34,137 nucleotides of DNA from a virus. Positions 13,207-22,800 of the stretch are shown piece by piece. The position numbers were made by a program, and so were the translations under genes. The stretch covers positions 1-34,137 of the IMG/VR virus record IMGVR_UViG_3300010883_000189; one strand, given 5' to 3'. The notes beneath the pieces are model-generated. The model searched no databases, was not told where the DNA came from, and saw only the letters and a list, made by a program, of their open reading frames with translations. Within the stretch, counting starts at the first letter, position 1. Each line of letters begins with the position of its first letter.

Positions 13207-13893
13207 ATGTATAAACAACTAGAAGACGAATCCAGCAAACCAGCATCAGAGGCTGAATTAGCAAAACACAACAAGCCTACTATTGTTAAAATTCCTAGTA
13301 ATGCTAGTAAAGTTGCAAATCGTCTAGACTCTGCAAAAGCAACAGGAACAACTTCTGTTGGTGATGCAACTATTAGTGCAAGTAAGTCTGTAGTAAAAGG
13401 AGTCAAAACATTTACTAGTGAAATATCAAACGCGGCCGGCAGAGTACAAAGTGGTATTGCACAAGCACAGTCAATTGCACAAGACCCTGTAAGTTATGTT
13501 GTAGGATTAGCAGAACAAGCAACTGGTTTTAGTGTACCGAGTAGTCCCCAAGGAATAGTAGAATTGTTAAGTAAATTTAGTAAACCAAAAGTTTCCGGCG
13601 ATGGTAGAACAGATCTTTCAAAAAATAAAAGCGCCGGAGAAAATGTTGTTGGCGAAATTGGTGATGTAGCATCGTTTTCTGCAGATGAGTTATCTTCAAA
13701 AATTTCAAGTGTATCAAACGCAATTTCTTCAGCAACAGAAGTTGTTGGAGCAGTAACAGAAATATCAAATTTAGGTGGTGTTCCGGTTGACAACGTAATT
13801 ACTCAATCTATTAGTAAAATATCAACTCCAGTACAGAGTACACTTACAAAAGTTAAAAATACTACAGATGGAACAAAAGGAATTATTACATGA
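13207..13893 (+). CDS. Uncharacterised structural-region protein, Ser/Val/Ala-rich
   Basis: A 228-residue product starting MYKQLEDESSKPASEAELAK. I chose the ATG at 13207 over an upstream ATG at 13165 because the upstream one would overlap the hub gene by 41 nt, whereas 13207 follows its TAA directly with GGGAAG just upstream. The sequence is dominated by amphipathic, Ser/Ala/Val-rich helical stretches (SKSVVKGVKTFTSEISNAAG, SSKISSVSNAISSATEVV) and lacks Cys. It could be a helical tail or hub accessory protein. I recognise no family. Its TGA overlaps the gp5 start (ATGA), so it is probably co-translated with gp5. Confidence 0.6.
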   Translation: MYKQLEDESSKPASEAELAKHNKPTIVKIPSNASKVANRLDSAKATGTTSVGDATISASKSVVKGVKTFTSEISNAAGRVQSGIAQAQSIAQDPVSYVVGLAEQATGFSVPSSPQGIVELLSKFSKPKVSGDGRTDLSKNKSAGENVVGEIGDVASFSADELSSKISSVSNAISSATEVVGAVTEISNLGGVPVDNVITQSISKISTPVQSTLTKVKNTTDGTKGIIT

Positions 13894-15848
13894 GTGGAGT
13901 TTTTCTAAAAAGTCAAAAAACTAATAGAATACAACGACCTAAAAATAGATCAGAACTTGAGTTTGGTTTATTTTCTAGTATATCTGAAGCAGAAGTAGTA
14001 GGTACAGGCGGACAAGGCACTATTAGAGTTGTGCGTATAGGTAATGACTACAATGACCAAGGTGAAGTTGAAGTTATGATGCTCAGTCCTCATGCTTCAT
14101 ATAAACCTGCTGATGCTGGCGGAGATAATATTGATTCGTTTGAAGATACTCAAACAGCAAGTGGTATGGTTGTACCTACACCGCAAATTGGTACTAGAGG
14201 TATTATAGCAACACCAAACAAAGATTCAACTAGAGGAGTTTGGTTAGGTTCTATCATGCCACCAGGACTAGGACAAACTATTCCAGAGCCAGCACGTAGT
14301 GATCAAGTTACTGGTAAAAAAGCAGACCTAGACGAATATGCTAGTCCTGTCGGAATGCCAGCAAGTGAAAAAAATGCTAGTACTTACGATGGCCGTGTAA
14401 CTACAGATAAAGCAAAACGTGCAATTCATCCTTTTGCAAAAGTTTTAAAAAATCAAGGACTGTTAGTAGACACAATTAGAGGATCGTCAACATCATCTAT
14501 TCTTAGAGATAATGATTCTAAAATGATTGGATTTAATACTCCGGGAGGAGTAGGAAAATCGCAGGATCTTACACCAACTATGGACGAAGGCGGCGAAGTT
14601 ACTAAAAAACCTATGAACCTAACAAGATTAGGCGGCCATACATTTGTTATGGATGATGGCGACACTGGAGGAGAAAACAATCTAGTAAGAATAAGATCCG
14701 GCAAAGGCGCCCAAATATTATTCCATGATACATCAGAAATGGTTTATATTGGTAATCAAAATGGTACTGCTTGGATCGAAATGACCAAAGACGGCAAGAT
14801 TGATATGTATGCTAAAGACAGTGTTAGTATTCATAGTGAAGCAGATTTTAATTTCCGTGCAGATAGAGATATTAATTTTGAAGCAGGTAGACACCTTAAC
14901 ATTAAAGGTATTGAAAGAACACAAATTGAAGCAGATCAATTAAGACTAATTGGAAAACAAGATACTGTAATAGATTCAAGAGGATCCTTAGATTTAGTAG
15001 GCACAAATATGACAATGTCAACTAATGATCTAAGTATGAACACAACTAATTTAAATATTTCAAACAAAATTAATACAAAGATTAGATCAGGAGAGATTGA
15101 TATAGTTTCGCAGTACGGAATGCGACAAAGTCACGGTACTGGTTTAGAAATTAAAACAAACGTATTAGAAAATCAAATTTGGAATGCACAAACATATAAT
15201 CCAGGAAGAACATATTACAAAGGCGAAACTGTAATATTTGGTACACTATTTTATAAAGCATTACAACAGAACATGATACCAAGTACTCCGGGTGTTAAAG
15301 TTCCACCATCTCCAGGATTATTTTGGCAAATTATTCCACCAGTTATTCCTAAAACTGTACATGGCGATATAAAACTAGACACAAATATTGCAGGACCTAT
15401 GCTTGGTAATATTGACATTCATGCTAAAGGAACAGTAACAGCAACCAGTCAAACTGGGGCGATTAATTTACAAACTATTGCTGATAACATTAATATACAA
15501 ACACCTAAAACTGTCTACATCGACGGAACAAGTGCAGTACACTTAAACTTACCTGGACCAGTTCAACCTCCAGCACTACCTATTGTGTTAAGTGCGTTAG
15601 CAACTAGCATACCATTTCCTTTTGATACAAGTGCAAGTGGCGGAGCAAATGGTTCTGAATTTGGTGTTTATGAAAATCCAATTACTGATCCTAGTAAACC
15701 GTGGAACGAAGCATACTATCAATCAGACGATGTATTGTATAGTATAATGAAGCGTGTACCTATGCATGAACCATGGTCGGGACATGAAGCAGGCGATGGT
15801 GTAGAAACTACAGCGTCTAATACAGATAGAGAAACCAGTGGTGAGTAA
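13890..15848 (+). CDS. 5: gp5-type baseplate hub/spike protein, without a visible lysozyme domain
   Basis: The 652-residue product has an N-terminal OB-fold-like segment (GTIRVVRIGNDYNDQGEVEV). From about residue 250 to 410 a beta-helix spike follows, with repeated short strands (WIEMTKDGKIDMYAKDSVSI, NFRADRDINFEAGRHLNIKG). A distinct insert is at about residues 430-482 (WNAQTYNPGRTYYKGETVIF, with FYKALQ and LFWQII). More helix repeats follow (GDIKLDTNIAG; GAINLQTIADNINIQTPKTV). The C-terminal MKRVPMHEPWSGHEAG recalls marine T4-like gp5 proteins. T4 gp5 (575 residues) carries a lysozyme domain between the OB fold and the helix; I see no lysozyme catalytic pattern here. The insert resembles small aromatic carbohydrate-binding modules. 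AAGGA lies 8 nt before the ATG. Confidence 0.85.
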   Translation: MSGVFLKSQKTNRIQRPKNRSELEFGLFSSISEAEVVGTGGQGTIRVVRIGNDYNDQGEVEVMMLSPHASYKPADAGGDNIDSFEDTQTASGMVVPTPQIGTRGIIATPNKDSTRGVWLGSIMPPGLGQTIPEPARSDQVTGKKADLDEYASPVGMPASEKNASTYDGRVTTDKAKRAIHPFAKVLKNQGLLVDTIRGSSTSSILRDNDSKMIGFNTPGGVGKSQDLTPTMDEGGEVTKKPMNLTRLGGHTFVMDDGDTGGENNLVRIRSGKGAQILFHDTSEMVYIGNQNGTAWIEMTKDGKIDMYAKDSVSIHSEADFNFRADRDINFEAGRHLNIKGIERTQIEADQLRLIGKQDTVIDSRGSLDLVGTNMTMSTNDLSMNTTNLNISNKINTKIRSGEIDIVSQYGMRQSHGTGLEIKTNVLENQIWNAQTYNPGRTYYKGETVIFGTLFYKALQQNMIPSTPGVKVPPSPGLFWQIIPPVIPKTVHGDIKLDTNIAGPMLGNIDIHAKGTVTATSQTGAINLQTIADNINIQTPKTVYIDGTSAVHLNLPGPVQPPALPIVLSALATSIPFPFDTSASGGANGSEFGVYENPITDPSKPWNEAYYQSDDVLYSIMKRVPMHEPWSGHEAGDGVETTASNTDRETSGE

Positions 15849-15878
15849 CAGTGATGAGTAACGTGGGTAAATAGCAGT

Positions 15879-16316
15879 ATGGCACAGTATAAAGAAATCA
15901 ATGTAGACGGAAAAACAGACGTAGTTCAAACTCAGCAAACTAGTCAAATTTACAAAGGCACTAGTACGGTTAGTAACGATAGTAAAAGTTTTTCATTATA
16001 CGATATAAACTTAATCAAACAGGATTTGTTGAATCACTTTAATATTAGAAAAGGTGAGAAGATCTACAATCCAAATTTTGGTAGTATTATATGGGATCTA
16101 ATACACGAACCGTTAACAGAACAAACAACTGAATTATTAGAAAATGACGTTAAAGAAGTCCTTAGATCAGATCCAAGGGTTTTAGTTGAAAACATTTCAA
16201 TTTTTGAACAGCAAACTGGTGTACAAATTGTTATTGAAATTAACTTTAAAGACTACAATCAACTAGAACAAATGGTATATACTTTTGATCGAAATAGCGG
16301 CTTATCGATGGCATAA
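15879..16316 (+). CDS. 25: gp25-family baseplate wedge protein
   Basis: The 145-residue product matches the GPW/gp25 family. It has SLYDINLIKQDLLNHFNIRK, then GEKIYNPNFGSIIWDLIHEP (the conserved glycine and the EP of the family), then an acidic helix and DPRVLVENISIFEQQ, and a final beta pair. T4 gp25 is 132 residues and joins the gp6-gp53 core of each wedge to the sheath. It lies between gp5 and gp6, the order I recall for marine T4-like phages. The start at 15879 follows the gp5 stop by 30 nt. The best ribosome-binding candidate is GTGGG, about 15 nt upstream, which is weak. Confidence 0.88.
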   Translation: MAQYKEINVDGKTDVVQTQQTSQIYKGTSTVSNDSKSFSLYDINLIKQDLLNHFNIRKGEKIYNPNFGSIIWDLIHEPLTEQTTELLENDVKEVLRSDPRVLVENISIFEQQTGVQIVIEINFKDYNQLEQMVYTFDRNSGLSMA

Positions 16317-16355
16317 AATAAAATACGCAGTTTATAATTTAAGGTAAATATTTGC

Positions 16356-19300
16356 ATGGCAAGTTATGATAGACAAAATTCACTTTTAGTAAACCAGGAT
16401 TGGAGTAAGATCTATCGATCTTTTACTGATGCTGACTTTAGTTCTTACGATTTCCCTACTATACGTAGGACGATGATTAATTACTTACGTAAAAATTATC
16501 CAGAAGATTTTAACGATTACATTGAATCAAGTGAATATCTTGCATTAATTGATGTAATTGCATTTCTAGGGCAAAGTCTATCCTATAGAGTTGACTTAAA
16601 TGCTAGAGAAAACTTTATTGAAACAGCACAGAAAAAAGAAAGTGTATTACGTCTTGCAAGATTAGTAGGTTATAACAATAAACGTAACCAAAGTGCTACA
16701 GGACTATTAAAAGTTACAGGTATACAAACTACACAGAATTTAACTGACAGTAACGGAACACAGTTACGTAATAGATTTATTTTATGGAATGACGATTCAA
16801 ATGTAAATTGGTTAGAGCAGATCAATACAATTATGAATAACAGTTTCCAAGGAACAACTGTTTTTGGAAAGCCAAATGCTAGTGATGCAGTTGGTGGAAT
16901 TCAAACAGATCAATACAAAGTTAATACAACTAATTCGGATATTCCAACATACAAATTTAATAAAACTGTTGCAGGATTACAAACATCATTTAATATTGTA
17001 AGTGCTAATTTAAATCAAGGTAATATAGTTGAAGAAACTCCGTTACCAGGAAACACTTTAGGATTATTATATAGAAATGATAAGAGAGGTAATAGTTCAG
17101 AAAACACAGGATTCTTTTTAAACTTTAAACAGGGCGAAACTTATACTTCACCGTTTTCAATTTCTGATCCTTCTAACAATGAAGTAATTAATTTAAACAC
17201 ACCTAACATTAATAACGATGATGTTTGGTTATGGGAATTAGATCAATTTGGAAACTATAAACAACAATGGACAAAACTTGATAGTGTTGTTGGAACAAAC
17301 GCCATTTATAATTCAGAAGCAAAAGATAATAGAAAAATTTATTCTGTAATTTCAAGAGACCAAGACAAAGTTAGTTTAAATTTTGCAGACGGTACATTTG
17401 GTGATTTACCTAATGGTTCGTTTAGAGTTTACTACAGAGTTTCAAATGGTTTAACATATACAATTAGACCAGCAGACATGCAAAACATTATTGTTGATAT
17501 TCCTTACACTTCAAAAAGTGGACAAAGAAATACACTAACAGTTCAATGTGCGTTGCAGTCTACAGTTACAAATGCTAGTGCTACAGAAAGTGTTACTAGT
17601 ATTAGAAACAATGCACCTCAAACATATTACACACAAAACAGAATGATTACAGGTGAAGACTACAACACTTTACCTTTAACGTCTAATCCACAAGTTGTCA
17701 AATCAAAAGCAGTAAACAGAGCAAGTAGTGGTATTTCAAGACAGTATGAAATTAAAGATCCAACTGGAAAATATTCTAGCACAAACATAATGGCTGATGA
17801 TGGAATACTTTATAAAAATGATTACGAAGTAGATTTTAATTTTACATTTAGTACAAGAAATGACGTATTAGGTGTTTTGAGAAATACCATTGAACCTATT
17901 ATTGCAGGCATAGGAACTAAAAGTTTTTACTATGATAAATTTCCTAGAATACAAACATCAGGACTAAACATTGATTGGGTTAAATCAACAAACACAAGTC
18001 TTGGATCAACAGGATATTTTAGAAACACAGTGAATAACGCACCTATTACAGTTGGTTCATTTACAGGAAACAACTTTAGGTTTATTGCAACTGATAGTAT
18101 GATTAAATTTGTTCCACCAAGTGGTAGATATTTTCTACCTAATGGAGAACTTACAACAACTAAAACAAAATTAACTAGTGATTATACTTGGGTCAAAGTT
18201 GCAAATGTTATTGGTGACGGGTCTAACGGTGGACTAGGTGCATTAGATGACGGAACAGGACCAATTGTAATTACAGAGAAAGTACCAGCACTAGCAATAC
18301 CAAGTGAGATTGTACCTAACATAGTAACAGACTTGCCAAGCGATATTGAAACAGAAATAGTTGACTTAGTATTTTCAAATAAGAACTTTGGATTGCGTTA
18401 TGATCAATCTACGCTAACATGGAAAATTATTGCTAATGCTAATGCTAACACATTAGATACATTTAGTTTAGATAGAGAAGGTGATTTATCAGGAACTAAA
18501 GCAGACAAGAGTTGGTTTATACTATTTGAAACTGACGGTGAAACATACACAGTTTCATATAGAGGATTAGACTATAGATTTGAAAGTCAAGATCTTGTAC
18601 AATTTTATGTTGATGCTACAGGAAAAACATACGATCCTAAAACAGGATTAGTAATTAAGGATCAAATTAAAATTCTTAAAGTAAACGAAGATCCAATTCT
18701 TAGTTCAATCTTAACAAAAGATTATCCATGGGAAATTACTGGAGCAATTAGAAATACAGACGGATTTGAAGATACAAATAGAGTGCAAGTAAATCTATAC
18801 GATTCAGACGATGACGGAATGATAGATGATCCAGATAGTTTTATAAATGTAGTTTCCCCAGAATCAACAGATGCTAGAGGATATCAAGACAAATTTGTAT
18901 TTTTCCAAAATACTGTTGTTGGAAATTACACAGTTGCTAAAAAAGTAAATGCAAGTATGTTTGTAATATTTGATAAAGAAACAAGTATTCCATCACTTGC
19001 AGATTATACTAATGGACAACTATTTTATTTTTATAGTTCTACAGAAAATGTTATTAAGTCTTATAATGCAACTAGAGGAGTACTAGAGTTAAACAACACA
19101 TACTTTGCAAAACCAGGAAGATCAGATATTAAATTCCAGTATATTCATAATGCAGAAAATGATAGAAGGTTAGATCCTAGTAAAACTAATTTAATAGATA
19201 TCTATATGTTAACTGAATCATATGACAATGACTTTAGAACATGGCTTGTAAATGGAGGAAATCGTCCATCAGCACCAAGTTCAGAACAACTTAGAAGTCA

Positions 19301-19883
19301 ATTTGAACCTGAATTAAATAAAATGAAATCAATAAGTGATACATTAATATTCCATTCAGTAAAATACAGACCATTATTTGGAACCACTGCTGATACAGAT
19401 CTTCAAGCACAATTTAAAATTGTAAGAGGACCAAACAGCACTATTAGTGATAACCAATTGAAAAGTGGTGTAATTGAAGCAATTAACGCATTCTTTAATG
19501 TAACTAATTGGGACTTTGGTGACACATTTTACTTTTCAGAACTAGCAACATTTGTACACAACAATCTTGCACCTGACCTAGCAAACATGGTCATTGTGCC
19601 AAGAAGTAATGGACAAAGTTTTGGATCGCTATTCCAAATACAAAGTAAAGCAGATGAAATTTTTGTAAGCAGTGCTACTGTTGATAATATAGAACTTATT
19701 GATAGTGTAACAGCAAGTAATTTACAAGCATCAGGTAATGTTGTTAGTAGTGTTGAACAGGTAGGAACAGTTGCAGTTACATCAACAAATACAACAACTA
19801 ATACTAATACTACAAGTACAACAGGTACATCGAGTACAACAGGTACTACCAACACCACTAGTAGCGGAGGTTCTAATTACTAA
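16356..19883 (+). CDS. 6: gp6-type baseplate wedge protein, enlarged
   Basis: The 1,175-residue product opens with the conserved gp6 N-terminus: LLVNQDWSKIYRSFTDADFS, then SSEYLALIDVIAFLGQSLSY and FIETAQKKESVLRLARLVGY. gp6 forms the wedge core ring that drives baseplate opening. T4 gp6 is 660 residues, so this version is nearly twice as long. Extra beta-rich material follows the J-like core in the second half, including a segment with acidic repeats (DSDDDGMIDDPDSFIN). The last 40 residues are almost only Thr, Ser, Asn and Gly. AAGG lies about 11 nt before the ATG, following TTTATAATTT. The stop overlaps the start of the giant gene (TAATG), preceded by GGAGG. Confidence 0.9.
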   Translation: MASYDRQNSLLVNQDWSKIYRSFTDADFSSYDFPTIRRTMINYLRKNYPEDFNDYIESSEYLALIDVIAFLGQSLSYRVDLNARENFIETAQKKESVLRLARLVGYNNKRNQSATGLLKVTGIQTTQNLTDSNGTQLRNRFILWNDDSNVNWLEQINTIMNNSFQGTTVFGKPNASDAVGGIQTDQYKVNTTNSDIPTYKFNKTVAGLQTSFNIVSANLNQGNIVEETPLPGNTLGLLYRNDKRGNSSENTGFFLNFKQGETYTSPFSISDPSNNEVINLNTPNINNDDVWLWELDQFGNYKQQWTKLDSVVGTNAIYNSEAKDNRKIYSVISRDQDKVSLNFADGTFGDLPNGSFRVYYRVSNGLTYTIRPADMQNIIVDIPYTSKSGQRNTLTVQCALQSTVTNASATESVTSIRNNAPQTYYTQNRMITGEDYNTLPLTSNPQVVKSKAVNRASSGISRQYEIKDPTGKYSSTNIMADDGILYKNDYEVDFNFTFSTRNDVLGVLRNTIEPIIAGIGTKSFYYDKFPRIQTSGLNIDWVKSTNTSLGSTGYFRNTVNNAPITVGSFTGNNFRFIATDSMIKFVPPSGRYFLPNGELTTTKTKLTSDYTWVKVANVIGDGSNGGLGALDDGTGPIVITEKVPALAIPSEIVPNIVTDLPSDIETEIVDLVFSNKNFGLRYDQSTLTWKIIANANANTLDTFSLDREGDLSGTKADKSWFILFETDGETYTVSYRGLDYRFESQDLVQFYVDATGKTYDPKTGLVIKDQIKILKVNEDPILSSILTKDYPWEITGAIRNTDGFEDTNRVQVNLYDSDDDGMIDDPDSFINVVSPESTDARGYQDKFVFFQNTVVGNYTVAKKVNASMFVIFDKETSIPSLADYTNGQLFYFYSSTENVIKSYNATRGVLELNNTYFAKPGRSDIKFQYIHNAENDRRLDPSKTNLIDIYMLTESYDNDFRTWLVNGGNRPSAPSSEQLRSQFEPELNKMKSISDTLIFHSVKYRPLFGTTADTDLQAQFKIVRGPNSTISDNQLKSGVIEAINAFFNVTNWDFGDTFYFSELATFVHNNLAPDLANMVIVPRSNGQSFGSLFQIQSKADEIFVSSATVDNIELIDSVTASNLQASGNVVSSVEQVGTVAVTSTNTTTNTNTTSTTGTSSTTGTTNTTSSGGSNY
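19770..19880 (+). repeat. Low-complexity Thr/Ser/Asn-rich coding tail of gp6
   Basis: ACA/ACT/ACC codons alternate with AAT, AGT and GGT in imperfect short repeats (for example two copies of AGTACAACAGGTAC). They encode a tail of the type TSTTGTSSTTGTTNTTSS. Such tracts are usually flexible linkers and are prone to length change. Confidence 0.6.
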
Positions 19884-22800
19884 TGGCATATAGTGACAAC
19901 AACAATGCTCCTGTTAACAGGGACAATAAAGATAAGTTTAGAAATAGTGCTGATTTACTTCCAATGTTTTTTAGAACAGAAGCAAATAAAAAGTTTCTTG
20001 GAGCAACATTTGACACACTTATTAGTAAAGGTCAATTAGAAAAAATTAACGGTTTTGTTGGAAGTAGATATTCTCCAACAGTAAAGCCGGAGGATAGATA
20101 CCTTACTGAACCAACATCTAATCGTAGACGTTATAACCTATTACCTAGTGTTGTAATTAGAGATGATTTTGATGATAGAACAGAATGGTTAGCAACATAT
20201 GATGATTTATTAAATCAGTTAGATTTTTTTAACAGCGAAACAAAAAATCACAACAGTTTATTTTCTAGCAAATACTATGCTTGGAACCCACACATTGACT
20301 TTGATAAAATTTCAAACTATAGACAGTACTATTGGTTGCCACAAGGTCCTAGCCCAGTAACAGTTACAGGACTAGCAGAAGGTAGCATAAGTGCATTTAG
20401 TGTTACTAATGATAGTTCCGGTGCTTATGTGTTTACGCCAGATGGTAGTTCAAAGAACCCTGTAATTAGATTATTTAGAGGTGCAACTTATAAGTTTGAA
20501 GTGAATGCACCAGGACATCCGTTTAATATTAAAATTGCAAAAACTATAGGTAATACAGATTTATACACTGACGGAGTTACAAACAATAGTACTGACAACG
20601 GAACAGTCGTGTTTACCATTCCAAAAGGTGCACCAGACATACTTTATTATGCTTGTGCTAATCATCAATCAATGCAAGGTATTTTTGAAATTAAAGATGC
20701 AGTTGATGAGTTAAACATTGATATTCCTACAGAAGTTTTAGGTAAAACAGAATACACAAGTTCTAGTGGAGTTGTGTTTACTAACGGATTAAAAGTTAAT
20801 TTTACAGGAAATGTATCACCGTCAAAATATAAAAATAAAAATTATTATGTTGAAGGTGTTGGAACAGGAATTACACTTACTCCTGTAACAGAGTTTGATA
20901 CGCCAGAAGGTTATAGTCAAAATTTTGATTATGAGTTTGATGTAGATAGTTTTGATGACACTCCGTATGATGATGGAGAAAGTTCACCACAAACTCCGGA
21001 GTATGTTAGTATTAACAGAGCAAGTATTGATAAGAATCCTTGGTCAAGATATAATAGATGGTTTCACAAAGAAGTTATTGAAGCAACGGCCAAGTACAAC
21101 AATACTAATATTGTATTAGATGAAACTCAACGTGCTAAACGTCCTATCATTGAATTTAGACCTAACATGCAACTTTACAACTTTGCTACGCAAGGGTTAG
21201 GCAACGTTGACGTAATTGACACAGTTACAACAGATGCGTTTAGTGAAGTCGAAGGACAAATAGGTTACTACATTGACCAAGTTGATTTAACAACAGGTAT
21301 GCGTGTTACATTCACAGCAGACCCTGACATTACTGTAGCAGGAAAGATTTATGAAGTTTCTTTTGTAACACATGGTGGAAAGTCAAGATTACGTTTAAAA
21401 GAAGTTGAAAACGGTTTAACTAATACAGGTATTGTTGTTACTAACGGTGTAACTAATAAAGGTACTAGTTGGTACTTTAATGGAACAACATGGGTTAAAG
21501 GACAACAAAAAACTATAATTAACCAAGCACCGATGTTTGAATTATTTGATAATAACGGTGTTAGTTTTACTGATACAAAGTATGGCGTACAAAATTTTGT
21601 TGGTAACAAACTAGTAAGTTATAAACAAGGTACAGGAGCAAATGATCCTGTTTTAGGATTTCCAATTTCATATCAAAATGTTAATAACATTGGTGATATT
21701 TGTTTTAACTTTGATTGGGACGACGATAGTTTTGTATATTCTACAACTGACGGAAATGTTTTACAAGACACAGCCGCCAGTGTTGTTAAAGTAAACAAAA
21801 GTTTAACTGAAGGCACATTTGAATCAGGATGGAGTTTAGTTGATACTAAATCTAGACAAAAAGTTATACAACTTAATGATACAATCTCCGAAACAACATT
21901 AATTGAAGTTACAGCAATTACTAATCCAGGACTATATCTAACAGCAAAAGATATTATTGTTGAGTATGCTGGAACAGTATTAAAACCTAATACAGGATTT
22001 ACTCTAACAAAAAGTGATGACGGTAAAAGATTATATATAATTCCTGTAGAATTTATTCCATCAGAGGAAAGAATTACTATAAAAATTACCACTGATGAAT
22101 TACCTACACAGTTTGGATTTTATGAACCACCTATAAACTTAACTAACAACAGTGAAAATAATGACCTAACTACATTTACTTTAGGTAGTGTAACTGATCA
22201 TGTTAGAACTATTTTTAGTAATAATATTAATGTTACTGGGAAGTTTAACAGCACATCAAATGCTAGAGACATTCCTAACTTATATAAATCAGGAACACGT
22301 TATGTAAAACACCAAGGTAGTTTATTACCTGCAATTTTTGGACTAGTTGACAACGAAACTAATGTAATTAAATCTATAAGAAAAAATGCACTTGATTACA
22401 ATGTATTCAAACAACAATTTTTAAATATGTTTGAAACAATTGAAGTTACAGGTGCTCCAAGAGATGATGTAGACAGCATACTATACAGTATGTCGGTGAA
22501 TCAAAACTCAAACAATTCTTACTTTTACAGTGATATGGCTGGCTACGGTAAATCTTTATCGTCTACAACATACGAAGTTAATACAGCCGGACAACAAATT
22601 TTTGGAATACAAAGTAACTTTAGTTTAACAACTAATTCAAATAGAAGTATATATGTTTATTTAAACGGTGAACATTTAATTAATGATGTTGATTATAACT
22701 TTGATACTGTTGATAACACAGTTAATGTTATTAAGAAAACTGCAATAGGCGATAGTGTAGTGATTTATGATTACAATACTATTGGTAGTATTATTCCTAG

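Noticed and set aside
19529-19858. 109-codon minus-strand ORF rich in Val
   Set aside because: Shadow of the Thr/Asn repeat tail of gp6 on the opposite strand.
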